This document shows positions 40,971 through 50,116 of a stretch of 54,118 nt of DNA, piece after piece (the stretch's first letter is position 1; the number at the start of each line of letters is the position of its first letter). Where the stretch lies: assembly GCA_900318795.1 (NCBI GenBank), contig ONLU01000013.1, forward strand, positions 1 through 54,118, written 5' to 3'. Source of the DNA: an uncultured Prevotellaceae bacterium (lineage in GTDB: Bacteria; Bacteroidota; Bacteroidia; Bacteroidales; Bacteroidaceae). Made by a program: the position numbers and the translations under genes. The notes under the pieces are model-generated. The model was not told the DNA's origin. It saw only the letters and a list, made by a program, of their open reading frames with translations, and ran no database searches.

Positions 40971-43346
40971 TTATAAATGAATTCCAATATTGACTCCAAT
41001 CTGAAATGGATTGCCTCGTTGGGCGAAGTATGAAGTATCACCCGCCATGCTGCTTTTGACGGCAAAGGTATTATAATTGGTGTTCGTCAGGTTACGCACC
41101 CACAGTGACACAACAACAGGGCTGAGATCGGCATCAACATGAGCGCCGAGGACAGCATAGAAATTTTGTCCGTAGGTATTCTCCTCGTCCCACCATGTTT
41201 TGCCTTGAGCGGTGAGGTTTGCTCCGACAGTAATGCTCTTCATGGCTCCTTCGCCGAGGTCGAAGCGATAGTCTGCGTGGGCTGCCATTGTATGTTGTGG
41301 AACGAAGGGGACGCGCTTGTCCTTATAGTCGATGGCTGTCAGCTTTCCTTCAACAGTGACGCTGTCCACATAGTCCTTGAATACTGCATGTGTATAGCCA
41401 TAGGAGGCGGACCACGTCAGATGGTCATCCAGCAGACTTCCACGCAGGGTTGCCTCGACACCGCAGCTGTAACTCTTTCCTGCATTTACCATAGCACGTC
41501 CGAAGCCATATTGCGAAGCGAACACAGTCAACTGCTGATTGCGTATCTGCATATAATAGCCGGAAAGATCCAGGTGCAGTCCGTCGAGCAGATTCAGATG
41601 AGTGCCGAACTCGTAGTTCCAGCTCTCCTCGGGTTTGTAGGCTATGGTATTGCGGATGTTCTCGTAGGAAGCATCATCGTGTTGCAGCACCAGTTCGCCA
41701 CGGGCAGACTGGGCAGAGTTCTGGAGTTCTGATTGCAGAATGTCGCTGAACATCTGGATATTGAAACCACCGGCACGATAGCCTTTCGATACAATAGCAT
41801 AGACATTACTGCCGTTGTTGTCAATGTTCCACGTCAGTCCTATTTTGGGCAGCCATTGGTTGAAGGACGCTTTCTCCGTACGCTCCAGCAGTGAGCTGAC
41901 GACAGCCTGGACCTGAGTTCCCATCACATTTTCGTCGAGTCTGGTCAGTGCACTGGTTGCATATTCTATCGAGTGGTGTGAGTAGTCATAGCGCAGTCCG
42001 AGCGTTGCTGTCAGACGGTCTGTCAGGTGGAGATGAGTCTCGTGGAAGACGCCAAGATTGGTCTGGGGCGTACGGAACATTCCGGGGATGGTTTCCATCT
42101 CCATCGTAATGTGACAGCCGCCGGCACGGGCTATCATTGCAGCAGCAGCTTCTGTGCTGCCCATGCGTTTAGCCATCGCATTGAGCATGCCGTAATAGGC
42201 ATAGTCCTCGATGGTCTTAGACAGGAACGCATTCATCTGTGGACCGAAATAGACTGGTGCCACCGTCTTGAGCCACTGACGCGAGAAGAAAATGCCTGTT
42301 GTTCCTTGCCAGATGCCCGTCTGATGGCCTTTCAGCACCAGTTCATGAGTCGTGGCATTCTGCAGCTGAGCCTGTTCCATGTGCATGAAGTCTTGGGGGC
42401 GATAGTCAATATCCATGAGCATATCATCCTTCAGATACTGCCAGCTCAGCGTGTATGACAAGTCTGCCCAATCGGCAGCATAGTTTGTGTTCAAACCAGT
42501 GCTGAAAAGATGGCGTTTGTAGTTGCCCTGATAGTTGGTTGATGGGTCTGCGGCTTTCTGCGATTCCATGTCCAGCAGTCCGTAGGCGAATCCGTTCTGG
42601 TTGACATACTGATAGTCTGTCATCCAGTTAAAGGACAATCGCTGTGTGGGTTGCCATACCAGACGCAGGCGCCCTCCGGCCTCATTACTCTTGTCAGCAC
42701 GTTCATCGGTGGCCTGATTGCGGAAGAATCCATTCGTGCCATGATAGAACGCTGCCACTGAGAAGGCCAGTTGGTCACTCACTTTATGATAATGTGCCGC
42801 CTCGACATTACGATAGAGTCGAGTGCCCAAGCCTAACTTGATATCAGTACCTTGATAGTTCATGGGATTCTTGGTGTACTGACGCACCAGACCGCCTTCG
42901 GTATTGATGCCGTACAGGGTACCTTGCGGTCCACGTAGCACGTCGACACGATCTATCTGCCACAGATGGCTGTTGAAAGCCGACTTGCTCACCAAGGGGA
43001 TTTCATCCACATAGACACCCATCGATGGGCTGTTGACACGCGAGCCTATGCCACGCACATAGATGGACGAGGTATAGCGTGAACCATAGCTGGGCATTAC
43101 AAATGAAGGCACATAGTCAGAGATTTCACGCAAGTCGCGAAGCCCCAGGCTACCTATTTCTTGATTTGTCAGCACATTGGAACTCATAGGTTGCTGACGC
43201 AGTTTCTGGTACTCTTTGTTTTGTGCTACCACTACGATCTCATCCAGATCGTAGACTCTTGACGAATCAGAAACCTCTTGTTCATTGCTAGCTCCTACTG
43301 GCAAGACTGCCATAGCGGTCAACACCGCCAAAATCTGTTTATACAT
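40971..43346 (-). CDS. TonB-dependent receptor without SusD partner
   Basis: A 791-aa outer-membrane receptor. A signal peptide (MYKQILAVLTAMAVLPVGAS) is followed by a TonB-box-like VYDLDEIVVVA, a plug domain about 45-160 (LREISDYVPSFVMP, RGIGSRVNSPSMGVYVDEIP, VDVLRGPQGTLYGINTEGG) and a 22-strand barrel ending GVNIGIHL. The N-terminal CarboxypepD-like domain usual for SusC proteins is absent and no SusD gene follows, so the ligand is probably a siderophore, cofactor or other small molecule rather than a glycan. The gene is monocistronic with its own promoter at 43413-43443. Confidence 0.9.
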   Translation of the reverse strand: MYKQILAVLTAMAVLPVGASNEQEVSDSSRVYDLDEIVVVAQNKEYQKLRQQPMSSNVLTNQEIGSLGLRDLREISDYVPSFVMPSYGSRYTSSIYVRGIGSRVNSPSMGVYVDEIPLVSKSAFNSHLWQIDRVDVLRGPQGTLYGINTEGGLVRQYTKNPMNYQGTDIKLGLGTRLYRNVEAAHYHKVSDQLAFSVAAFYHGTNGFFRNQATDERADKSNEAGGRLRLVWQPTQRLSFNWMTDYQYVNQNGFAYGLLDMESQKAADPSTNYQGNYKRHLFSTGLNTNYAADWADLSYTLSWQYLKDDMLMDIDYRPQDFMHMEQAQLQNATTHELVLKGHQTGIWQGTTGIFFSRQWLKTVAPVYFGPQMNAFLSKTIEDYAYYGMLNAMAKRMGSTEAAAAMIARAGGCHITMEMETIPGMFRTPQTNLGVFHETHLHLTDRLTATLGLRYDYSHHSIEYATSALTRLDENVMGTQVQAVVSSLLERTEKASFNQWLPKIGLTWNIDNNGSNVYAIVSKGYRAGGFNIQMFSDILQSELQNSAQSARGELVLQHDDASYENIRNTIAYKPEESWNYEFGTHLNLLDGLHLDLSGYYMQIRNQQLTVFASQYGFGRAMVNAGKSYSCGVEATLRGSLLDDHLTWSASYGYTHAVFKDYVDSVTVEGKLTAIDYKDKRVPFVPQHTMAAHADYRFDLGEGAMKSITVGANLTAQGKTWWDEENTYGQNFYAVLGAHVDADLSPVVVSLWVRNLTNTNYNTFAVKSSMAGDTSYFAQRGNPFQIGVNIGIHL

Positions 43347-43412
43347 TTTCTTTTTACCTTAATTATAATAATGATGTGGTTAAAATTTGATGAATTCTTC
43401 CATTTTCGGGTG

Positions 43413-43443
43413 CAAAGGTACGATTTTTCCCTGAGGCCTGCAA
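43413..43443 (-). promoter_or_regulatory. Promoter of the TonB-dependent receptor
   Basis: Minus-strand TTG (43441-43443), 20 bp, TACCTTTG (43413-43420), with a leader of about 60 nt. Confidence 0.7.
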
Positions 43444-43481
43444 TCCACATTTATAGGGATTTTGCATGGGAGCATAACAAA

Positions 43482-43511
43482 TGTGGCACCCGATTCATAT
43501 CGGATGCCACA
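43482..43511 (-). terminator. Terminator of the phosphohexomutase gene
   Basis: TGTGGCACCCGAT (43482-43494) pairs with ATCGGATGCCACA (43499-43511) with one mismatch and a 4-nt loop, 22 bp after the stop and followed by T-rich sequence on the minus strand. Confidence 0.7.
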
Positions 43512-43533
43512 CTCAAAATCTCATAAAGTTTTA

Positions 43534-45276
43534 TTATAGATTCAGACTCTTCTTGATAGCCTCGATCTTCTTTAGAGCGGCCTGTGAGCAACGCTCATAG
43601 CAACCTGCGCACTTGAACGAAGCGTCCTTGATTTCGCAGTAGAACTTGATCTTGGGCTCAGTACCTGAAGGACGTACGCTGATCTTGGTACCGTCAGCGC
43701 AGAACCACTGCAGCACATTGGCCGTGGTGGGCATGTTGATCTTCTCTACGCTTCCGTCAGCCTTCTTGGCCTCCAGTGTCTGGTAGTCCTTCCACAGCAC
43801 GATAGGCTCGCCGCCCAGGTCCTTGGGAGGATTGTTGCGGAAGTCAACCATCATCTGCTTTATCTCGTCGGCACCGCTCTTTCCAGGCTTCACGACGTTG
43901 ATGGTCACCTCCTTGGAGAATCCGTATTCTGCATAGATGTTCATCAGCAGGTCATACAGGGTCATGCCGTTGTCCTTGGCCCATGCTGCAATCTCGCAGA
44001 TCAGACAGATAGATGCAGGGGAGTCCTTGTCGCGAACCTTGTCGAAGGGCAGGAATCCGAACGACTCCTCACCGCCGCCGATATACTTCTGCTTGCCCTC
44101 TGAGATGCGAATCTCGTTGGCAATCCACTTGAAGCCTGTATAGCAGTCGCGCAACTCTACGCCATTCTTCTTGGCAATCTCGGCAATCACCTCGGTTGTC
44201 ACGATGGTCTTCACCAGGAACTCGTTGCCCTTCAGCTGGCCGAGCTTCTTCTTGTTGGCGATGATGTACCACGAGAACATCATGCAGGTCTGGTTACCAT
44301 TCAGTATCTCCCACTCGCCCTTTGAGTTACGGCAGACGATGGCCAGGCGGTCAGCGTCGGGGTCGGAGGCAATCACCAGGTCTGCATTCAGGCGTGTACC
44401 CAGCTTCATGCCCAGTGTCATAGCCTCTGCATTCTCGGGGTTCGGGCTTACTACGGTGGGGAAGTTGCCGTCTATCACCATCTGCTCGGGAACGACGTGG
44501 ATATTCTGGAATCCCCATGAGCGCAGTGCCTCGGGAATGATGACACGACCTGTTCCGTGCATGGGTGAATATACAATGTTGAGGTCCTTGTGGCGCAGGA
44601 TGACGTCTTGGTCTACCATAGCCTCCTTGACAGCCTGCAGGTAGTCCCAGTCCATCTCACCGCCGATGATGTCGATGAGTTCCTTGTTGCCTTCAAACTT
44701 GACGTCACCAATCTTTACCTTGTTCACCTCGTCGATGATACCCTTGTCGTGAGGAGCCAGCACCTGTGCACCGTCGTCCCAGTAGGCCTTGTAGCCATTG
44801 TACTCGCGTGGGTTGTGGGAGGCGGTAACGTTGACACCTGCCTGGGCACCCAGCTGACGGATGGCAAACGAGATCTCTGGTGTGGGGCGGAGGCTCTCGA
44901 AGAGATAGACCTTGATGCCATTTGCCGAGAAGATGTCTGCCACAGTCTCTGCGAACATGCGTCCGTTGTTACGGCAGTCGTGACCCACAACGACAGAGCA
45001 CTGCTTGCCGGGGAATGCCTTCAGGATGTAGTTGGCAAAACCCTGTGTAGCCATACCGACGATATACTTGTTCATACGGTTCGTACCTGCTCCCATGATA
45101 CCACGCAGACCACCCGTTCCGAACTCCAGGTTCTGGTAGAAGGCATCTATCAATGCTGTCTTGTCGGGGTTGTCCAGCATGGCCTGTACTTCCTTACGTG
45201 TCTCCTCATCAAAGGCCGGAGAGAGCCATTCCTTTGCAAGTGCTTCGCACTGAGCAATCAATTGAGCGTTGTCCAT
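43534..45276 (-). CDS. Phosphoglucomutase/phosphomannomutase
   Basis: A 580-aa alpha-D-phosphohexomutase that interconverts sugar 1- and 6-phosphates. The active-site serine is in NVTASHNPREYNGYK (Ser153). The metal-binding loop is ASDPDADRLAIV, the sugar-binding loop GGGEESFGFLPF, and the phosphate-binding loop RPSGTEPKIKFY near the C-terminus. The length matches the long phosphoglucomutase-2-like branch common in Bacteroidota. Substrate preference (glucose or mannose) cannot be fixed from sequence. The promoter region contains an inverted repeat across the -7 element. Confidence 0.93.
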   Translation of the reverse strand: MDNAQLIAQCEALAKEWLSPAFDEETRKEVQAMLDNPDKTALIDAFYQNLEFGTGGLRGIMGAGTNRMNKYIVGMATQGFANYILKAFPGKQCSVVVGHDCRNNGRMFAETVADIFSANGIKVYLFESLRPTPEISFAIRQLGAQAGVNVTASHNPREYNGYKAYWDDGAQVLAPHDKGIIDEVNKVKIGDVKFEGNKELIDIIGGEMDWDYLQAVKEAMVDQDVILRHKDLNIVYSPMHGTGRVIIPEALRSWGFQNIHVVPEQMVIDGNFPTVVSPNPENAEAMTLGMKLGTRLNADLVIASDPDADRLAIVCRNSKGEWEILNGNQTCMMFSWYIIANKKKLGQLKGNEFLVKTIVTTEVIAEIAKKNGVELRDCYTGFKWIANEIRISEGKQKYIGGGEESFGFLPFDKVRDKDSPASICLICEIAAWAKDNGMTLYDLLMNIYAEYGFSKEVTINVVKPGKSGADEIKQMMVDFRNNPPKDLGGEPIVLWKDYQTLEAKKADGSVEKINMPTTANVLQWFCADGTKISVRPSGTEPKIKFYCEIKDASFKCAGCYERCSQAALKKIEAIKKSLNL

Positions 45277-45314
45277 AAATAGTTATTTGTTTTAGATTTG
45301 TACTATATAATACG

Positions 45315-45348
45315 CAAAGGTACTGATTCTTTTTCAAAATCAGTACCT
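45315..45348 (-). promoter_or_regulatory. Phosphohexomutase -7 element inside an inverted repeat
   Basis: Minus-strand TACCTTTG (45315-45322) overlaps an 11-bp perfect inverted repeat, AGGTACTGATT (45318-45328) and AATCAGTACCT (45338-45348). The repeat may be an operator or the terminator of the upstream TPR gene. Confidence 0.5.
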
Positions 45349-45371
45349 ATAGCCTGTAATTTTTAAGTTTT

Positions 45372-46577
45372 TTAATTATTCCATTTTCTCATGATGCGAT
45401 CTATCTCGTCAAACTGCTTCCCCATGTTCAGGTTCAGGTAGATGCGATAGAGCCCTGGTGCCCAGCGTCGTTCCTCTTTTGGAGCCAGTTGTCGATAGGC
45501 TTCCATGTAGGGTCTTGCCTGCTGGTAGAGTTTCTGCAGACGGCGATGGTTCTTGCGTGGCTCTCTTTCCTCTTCTATGTCCAGTGCCTGGTTCAGTCGG
45601 ACGGTGGCAATGTTCAGATAGGCCTCAGGCATGGTGTCGTTCAGTGCTATTAGCCGTTCGCTGGTGTCTATGCACTCGTCGTAGCGCTCCAGGGTGAGCA
45701 GTGCTGACGAACGTGCCAGCAGGAACAGCTGGTTGTCCTGGTTTTCTTTCAGTCCGCTTTCCGACAGTTCCAGCACCTCCTGGGTCTTGCCCTGTGTGTT
45801 CAGCCAGTCGGCCAGACGTGGGAAGAAATAGGTGTGTTCAGGATATTCAGCAAAGCCTTGGCGCAGCGTGGCGACATAGGCCGAGTCGTTGTGTTGCCAG
45901 CGATAGGCCTCGCAGACATATTGCAGCATCACTTCTCGACGGGCTGTGTCCTTCAGTGCCAGGTCCTTGTAGCGCAACACCGAGTCTGGGCGCTGCAGCC
46001 TGTATCCGCATGTCGCTGCCCAGTAGGCCACTTGTGGCAGCAGCGAGTCATTCTGGTGAAAGGCATAGTCGGCGAAGAGGGGTTCCCGGGTCGTGCCGAG
46101 GTAGGTGTCAAAGAATCCGTAGGCCTTGTCGTAGTTGTTGCGACGCATCTGAAACGTCCCACCATAATAGAGGTTGATGCGTAGCGGACTCAGTCTCTCT
46201 GCATTGCGCTTGCGGAAGTTTATCCGCACCCTGCCCTTTTTGTCCGGACGGACATCCACGGAGTCAAGCTTTTCCGCCACCTGGAAAAGGTGTTGTATCA
46301 GTCCGAAAAACTGTGCCGTATCGTACTTCTGCCTTAGATACAACTTTACGTTGGCAGCCTCATACTGGGCCACCACCGACTGGTACCAAGTCTGGTATAT
46401 CTTGATGTTGCCTTGGTTCGACTCCTTTTTCAGCAGATCCTTCATCAGCTTCTCTGCCTTGTCCAGGTTCTTGCCGCTTTTCAGGTAAGATTCTGCCTCT
46501 GCAATCTCCCTTTTCTGGGCCATCATCAGTGTGGCAGTCAAAAGACAGCCCACCATGATCATTATCCTCATCTTCAT
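45372..46577 (-). CDS. Exported TPR-repeat protein
   Basis: A 401-aa protein with a signal peptide (MKMRIMIMVGCLLTATLMMA) and helical TPR-like repeats throughout (KNLDKAEKLMKDLLKKES, NNYDKAYGFFDTYLG, DNQLFLLARSSALLTLERYD, MPEAYLNIATVRLNQALDIE). It should be a periplasmic or envelope scaffold that binds other proteins; no catalytic motif is seen. It starts 46 bp after the stop of the kinase-like gene on the same strand, and both proteins carry TPR-like exported parts, so they may work together. Confidence 0.8.
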   Translation of the reverse strand: MKMRIMIMVGCLLTATLMMAQKREIAEAESYLKSGKNLDKAEKLMKDLLKKESNQGNIKIYQTWYQSVVAQYEAANVKLYLRQKYDTAQFFGLIQHLFQVAEKLDSVDVRPDKKGRVRINFRKRNAERLSPLRINLYYGGTFQMRRNNYDKAYGFFDTYLGTTREPLFADYAFHQNDSLLPQVAYWAATCGYRLQRPDSVLRYKDLALKDTARREVMLQYVCEAYRWQHNDSAYVATLRQGFAEYPEHTYFFPRLADWLNTQGKTQEVLELSESGLKENQDNQLFLLARSSALLTLERYDECIDTSERLIALNDTMPEAYLNIATVRLNQALDIEEEREPRKNHRRLQKLYQQARPYMEAYRQLAPKEERRWAPGLYRIYLNLNMGKQFDEIDRIMRKWNN

Positions 46578-46623
46578 ACCTTATATTATATGGTCTAGTT
46601 TTCGTCTCGCCCCCGCATTCGTA

Positions 46624-48126
46624 CTAAGCGTGCAGCTCCAGTACGAAGCGCGTGCCTCTGACGTATTGAGGGTCGAGGTCCAGATCGCCACCCATCTTCA
46701 GCGCCATCTGCTTACAGATGGGCAGTCCCAGTCCGTCGCCTGTGGTCAGGTCGCGAATCTCACGGAAGGGCTTGAACACCTCGTTACGCATTTCCTCGCC
46801 GATGCCACAGCCTGTATCAGTCACCAGGAACTGGTGGGTATGTGCGCCACGCTTCTTGTAGTCCAGCGTGATGGTGCCTCCCTCGGGAGTATATTCTGCT
46901 GCATTCTTCAGCAGGTGCGACAGGATGTGCCCCACATATTCCTGATTCATGTCCACTGCCATCTTGGGTGCATTGACCTTCAGTGTCACCTCACTCTTCA
47001 CCAAGGGACGAATCCCGTCCATCAGTTTCTCACAGAACGGCTGTACCTGCACTTCCTCCTTTTCCTGCTGGTCGTCAGTCATGTTCTCCAGCTCAGACAG
47101 CGTCTGGATGTGACCCGAGAAGTCCAGCAGCGCCTTCACTGCAGGGTTCTTGGTGTCAAGCTGCTTCAGCGTGGGCTCCAGCTGAGCCGAGATGTTGCTG
47201 ATGAACTTGGCCTTCAGGGCGTTATTCTCGTTAGACAGGGCTATCAGCTTCTTCTGCTTGCGTGTCAGCATGATGAAGCGCAGCAGCACAATGGCACCGA
47301 CGACCAGCGCGGCAGCCAGTGCAGCAGCCAGCACGCACAGTCCGATGATGATGGCCTGACGCGTTGTCAGCGAACTGTCTTTCTCGGCTATCGACGCCTC
47401 GTTGTCGGCTATCTGCTTCTTGAAGGCAGCACGCTCGTCAGCCACCTTCATCGCGTTGGTAGAGTCCTTCCATGCCAGATAGCTGCTGTACGACTGGTCA
47501 ACCATGGCGGCGCTGTTGCTGCGGCGTCCGTTGGCTATCATCTGCTTGTAGGCTGCCTCCACCTTGTCATATTCCTTCGAGGCTGTCAGCTTAGCAGCCA
47601 TTTCCTTGAAGACGGCGTTGCCCTGGGCTATCTGCCCGAAGGTATAGTGATAGATGGCTTTCTCGTACAGAATGTCGTTCTTCACCGACTCGTCGCTCGA
47701 TGCTGCAGCATAGTTCTCCATCGCTTTCAGATGGTCACGCGTGCTTTCAGGGCGACGCATGCGCATGTACATCTTCATACGTTCCTTGGAGGTCACATAG
47801 TGCAGGGTGGCCTTCTCGCTGGGCGCCAGGCTCAGCGACTGGATATTCTGGTCTACGTTACGCAGGAAGTCAAAGGCTTCCTGATACAGGTTCTCCGTGT
47901 AGTACAAAGCCGTTGCCTTCGCAGCACACTCCAGTGCCTGCTTGTTCTGACCTTTCTTCAGATAGTCTTCGTAGGCACGGATATAGGTGTAGCGGCTGGT
48001 GGCGACACTGCCCTTCTCTTTGGCGGCTTCTGCCTGTTTCTGCAACGCACTCTTCTGTTCGTCCTGGGCGCCTGCCATGATGCAGCAACCACAGAACACC
48101 ATCAGTATTAGTATAAATCTTTTCAT
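46624..48126 (-). CDS. Histidine-kinase-like protein lacking the phospho-acceptor His
   Basis: A 500-aa membrane protein starting at 48126 (MKRFILILMVFCGCCIMAGA). The exported part (about 21-255) is TPR-like. One transmembrane helix lies at about 257-283, then a coiled coil. Where the HisKA H box should read NISHE.(R/K)TPL, the sequence is FISNISAQLEPTLKQL, with Ala314 in place of the catalytic His. The ATPase domain is complete: N box SHLLKNAAEYTPEGG, G1 VTDTGCGIGEE, G2 GDGLGLPICKQ. It could bind ATP but not autophosphorylate at the usual residue. No response regulator is adjacent. The promoter at 48153-48184 is ideal. Confidence 0.85.
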   Translation of the reverse strand: MKRFILILMVFCGCCIMAGAQDEQKSALQKQAEAAKEKGSVATSRYTYIRAYEDYLKKGQNKQALECAAKATALYYTENLYQEAFDFLRNVDQNIQSLSLAPSEKATLHYVTSKERMKMYMRMRRPESTRDHLKAMENYAAASSDESVKNDILYEKAIYHYTFGQIAQGNAVFKEMAAKLTASKEYDKVEAAYKQMIANGRRSNSAAMVDQSYSSYLAWKDSTNAMKVADERAAFKKQIADNEASIAEKDSSLTTRQAIIIGLCVLAAALAAALVVGAIVLLRFIMLTRKQKKLIALSNENNALKAKFISNISAQLEPTLKQLDTKNPAVKALLDFSGHIQTLSELENMTDDQQEKEEVQVQPFCEKLMDGIRPLVKSEVTLKVNAPKMAVDMNQEYVGHILSHLLKNAAEYTPEGGTITLDYKKRGAHTHQFLVTDTGCGIGEEMRNEVFKPFREIRDLTTGDGLGLPICKQMALKMGGDLDLDPQYVRGTRFVLELHA

Positions 48127-48152
48127 AATTCTCATGCATTTAAAAATTAATG

Positions 48153-48184
48153 CAAAGTTACAAAATAAAAATGGATTGACCAAA
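48153..48184 (-). promoter_or_regulatory. Promoter of the kinase-like/TPR operon
   Basis: Minus-strand TTTG (48181-48184), 20 bp, TAACTTTG (48153-48160). Confidence 0.8.
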
Positions 48185-48235
48185 TTGTCAGCCCATTTTT
48201 ATCATTTTCTATACGTTTGGTGCGCTTTTTGGTCT

Positions 48236-49189
48236 TCATTCCGACTTTTTGTCAGAAAAAATACGGTATTTCATCTGCAGTTTCACGAAAGGCTTTACAT
48301 GGTCGTACATACGCATATAGGTCTTGTTGTAACCACTTTCGCGCAGTCGGCTGTAGAAGGGGACGGTGGCTCCCACGCCTACATTGAACGTCAGTTCTTT
48401 CGTTGCCTGAAGGTCTGCAAAGACTCCGAAGCGCTCTGCCAGTTCGCTGATTTCCGCCTTTCTGGGCAGGTCTTCCCGGTCGGGGCGCAAGTACATCTTG
48501 TCCGTCGCAAGCTCCATGCCTACGGCACAACGCAGCTTGGGCGACACCTGATAGTACAGGTAGTTGTTCGTTTCCATACAGTTGATGCTCCACCTGTCGT
48601 CAAAGCGGTGCGTATAGACAATCAGCGGATAGAGCGGCCAGCGAACCGACGTTCCTAACAGACAGATGGCACCAAGGCCCAGATAGGTCGTGCGGTTGCG
48701 TGTAATGGCGAATATGGCGCCAAGCATGGCTGAGAAGTTCTCGTAGCCATATTTCGAGAAGTTGCCCGTCAACATCCCCATCAGCGTGAAGGGCTTGCCC
48801 AGCCACTGGGTGTTGTAGTTTGCCGTGAAGCTACCGCCGAAATGATGCTGTGTGTCGGGAATGGGCAGGTTCAGCTGCGGGCCGTCGGCATTAGGCTTCA
48901 TGTTTTGTGCACTGAAATTATAGAAAGGGCTGAATGCCAGCGAGAAACGCTGGTTGCCCAACAGCTTCACATTCATTCGCAGTCGTGCATTGACATCCTG
49001 TCGCAAGCGTCCCCTCTCCAGCAGTTGTCCGTCTTCCGTCTCCCACCGATAGTCCGTATTCGTACCACCGTCCACAGTGGCTGTTATACTGAATTTCTCC
49101 CTCGGGTCGCTCAGCTGGGCCAGAGCCGTCACGCATTGTCCCAGAGCCAAACATACCAGCAACGTTAGTTTAAGTGTTTTTGTGTACAT
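48236..49189 (-). CDS. Predicted outer-membrane beta-barrel protein
   Basis: A 317-aa protein with a signal peptide (LTLLVCLALGQCVTALAQ, ending about residue 25) followed by alternating amphipathic strands throughout (RFSLAFSPFYNFSAQN, HHFGGSFTANYNTQWLGKPF, TFNVGVGATVPFYSRL, KPFVKLQMKYRIF). It resembles the DUF6268-type barrels of Bacteroidota, but I would not insist on the family. The C-terminal strand ends in RIF followed by a short charged tail. No partner gene is evident. The promoter at 49221-49252 shares the palindromic element found before rnpB. Confidence 0.7.
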   Translation of the reverse strand: MYTKTLKLTLLVCLALGQCVTALAQLSDPREKFSITATVDGGTNTDYRWETEDGQLLERGRLRQDVNARLRMNVKLLGNQRFSLAFSPFYNFSAQNMKPNADGPQLNLPIPDTQHHFGGSFTANYNTQWLGKPFTLMGMLTGNFSKYGYENFSAMLGAIFAITRNRTTYLGLGAICLLGTSVRWPLYPLIVYTHRFDDRWSINCMETNNYLYYQVSPKLRCAVGMELATDKMYLRPDREDLPRKAEISELAERFGVFADLQATKELTFNVGVGATVPFYSRLRESGYNKTYMRMYDHVKPFVKLQMKYRIFSDKKSE

Positions 49190-49220
49190 AATAATTTTAT
49201 CAATCCCTTTAATCGTTGTG

Positions 49221-49252
49221 CAAAGATACGAATAAGCAAGTGAAAAACCAAA
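49221..49252 (-). promoter_or_regulatory. Promoter of the beta-barrel gene, rnpB-type element
   Basis: Minus-strand TTTG (49249-49252), 20 bp, TATCTTTG (49221-49228). The spacer closely resembles that of the rnpB repeat. Confidence 0.8.
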
Positions 49253-49421
49253 GAAATTTAAGTTTTTTCCTATTTCAGTCGGCGTGCAAAGGTAAGAGCC
49301 CCCTATGTGCCCTTTGTTTAGTTGTTACTATGTCTTTCTATGACACGTACCAGTTACCTTTGAAGTAAAGGCACAAGGCGGGAAACTTTGGTTAATTATG
49401 TTTAAAAAATATACACACTTC

Positions 49422-49452
49422 TTGAATGTTTAGAAAATAAACCATACATTTG
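49422..49452 (+). promoter_or_regulatory. Promoter of the membrane protein/regulator operon
   Basis: TTG (49422-49424), 20 bp, TACATTTG (49445-49452), 34 bp before the ATG at 49487. Confidence 0.7.
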
Positions 49453-49486
49453 CATCGTATTGTTTGAAAATTAAACATAACCCATT

Positions 49487-50083
49487 ATGAATACGATAGA
49501 GGAATTGGATATTATCACTCGTATGCGAGGCGAGGTCATGAGCCGCCAAGACGTGACAGGCGAGAACCTCTTCTTGGCTTGGGGCTATCCTACGGTTATA
49601 GTCCTGCTTGCAGAGTTTGCCGCCCTCATGATATGGAATGAAGACTGGTGCGTGTGGCTTTGGGCAGGCATACCCCTGATAGGCACACCACTCATGATAT
49701 ACTTCCTTAATAAGGACTATGCTCGCACCCACAGCCGCACCCATGAGCAGAACAGCATTTTGGTAATGTGGATATTCATTGGCTTTGCCTCGTGTCTGGG
49801 TGGTTGGTTGATGGGGTTTACCGGCGTGTTCCGACAGGCTTTCTTTGCCTATCTCAGCCTGCTCTGTGGCATGGGCTGCTTCATGACGGGCATCATCCTG
49901 CATTTCCGTCCGAAGACCATCTGTGGCATTCTGGCCTCCCTGCTCTCTGCCCTACCCCTCTTCTTTCAAGACGACCTGTGGCCTTGGCAGCTGCTGGTCA
50001 CTGCCGTTACTGTTACCATTTCACTCATCATTCCGGGACATTTGTTCCGTAGTTATGTCAGAAACAAAAGATTCTTGTTATAA
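49487..50083 (+). CDS. Six-helix membrane protein
   Basis: A 198-aa inner-membrane protein. A short cytoplasmic start (MNTIEELDIITRMRGEVMSR) precedes about six transmembrane helices, among them YPTVIVLLAEFAALMIW, WLWAGIPLIGTPLMIYFL, ILVMWIFIGFASCLGGWLMG, AYLSLLCGMGCFMTGIILHF and a last pair in the C-terminal 60 residues. No catalytic motif is seen. It is followed after 33 bp by a winged-helix regulator, a pairing I recall from Bacteroidota where the small DNA-binding protein probably controls its own operon. Function unknown. Confidence 0.75.
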   Translation: MNTIEELDIITRMRGEVMSRQDVTGENLFLAWGYPTVIVLLAEFAALMIWNEDWCVWLWAGIPLIGTPLMIYFLNKDYARTHSRTHEQNSILVMWIFIGFASCLGGWLMGFTGVFRQAFFAYLSLLCGMGCFMTGIILHFRPKTICGILASLLSALPLFFQDDLWPWQLLVTAVTVTISLIIPGHLFRSYVRNKRFLL

Positions 50084-50116
50084 TAATATAGTAATGTGGA
50101 CTAAAAAATAGAGCTT

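Noticed and set aside
46531-48111. Long antisense frame (526 aa) opposite the kinase-like gene
   Set aside because: It is a shadow of the G+C-rich codons of the real gene; no domain, signal or start context.
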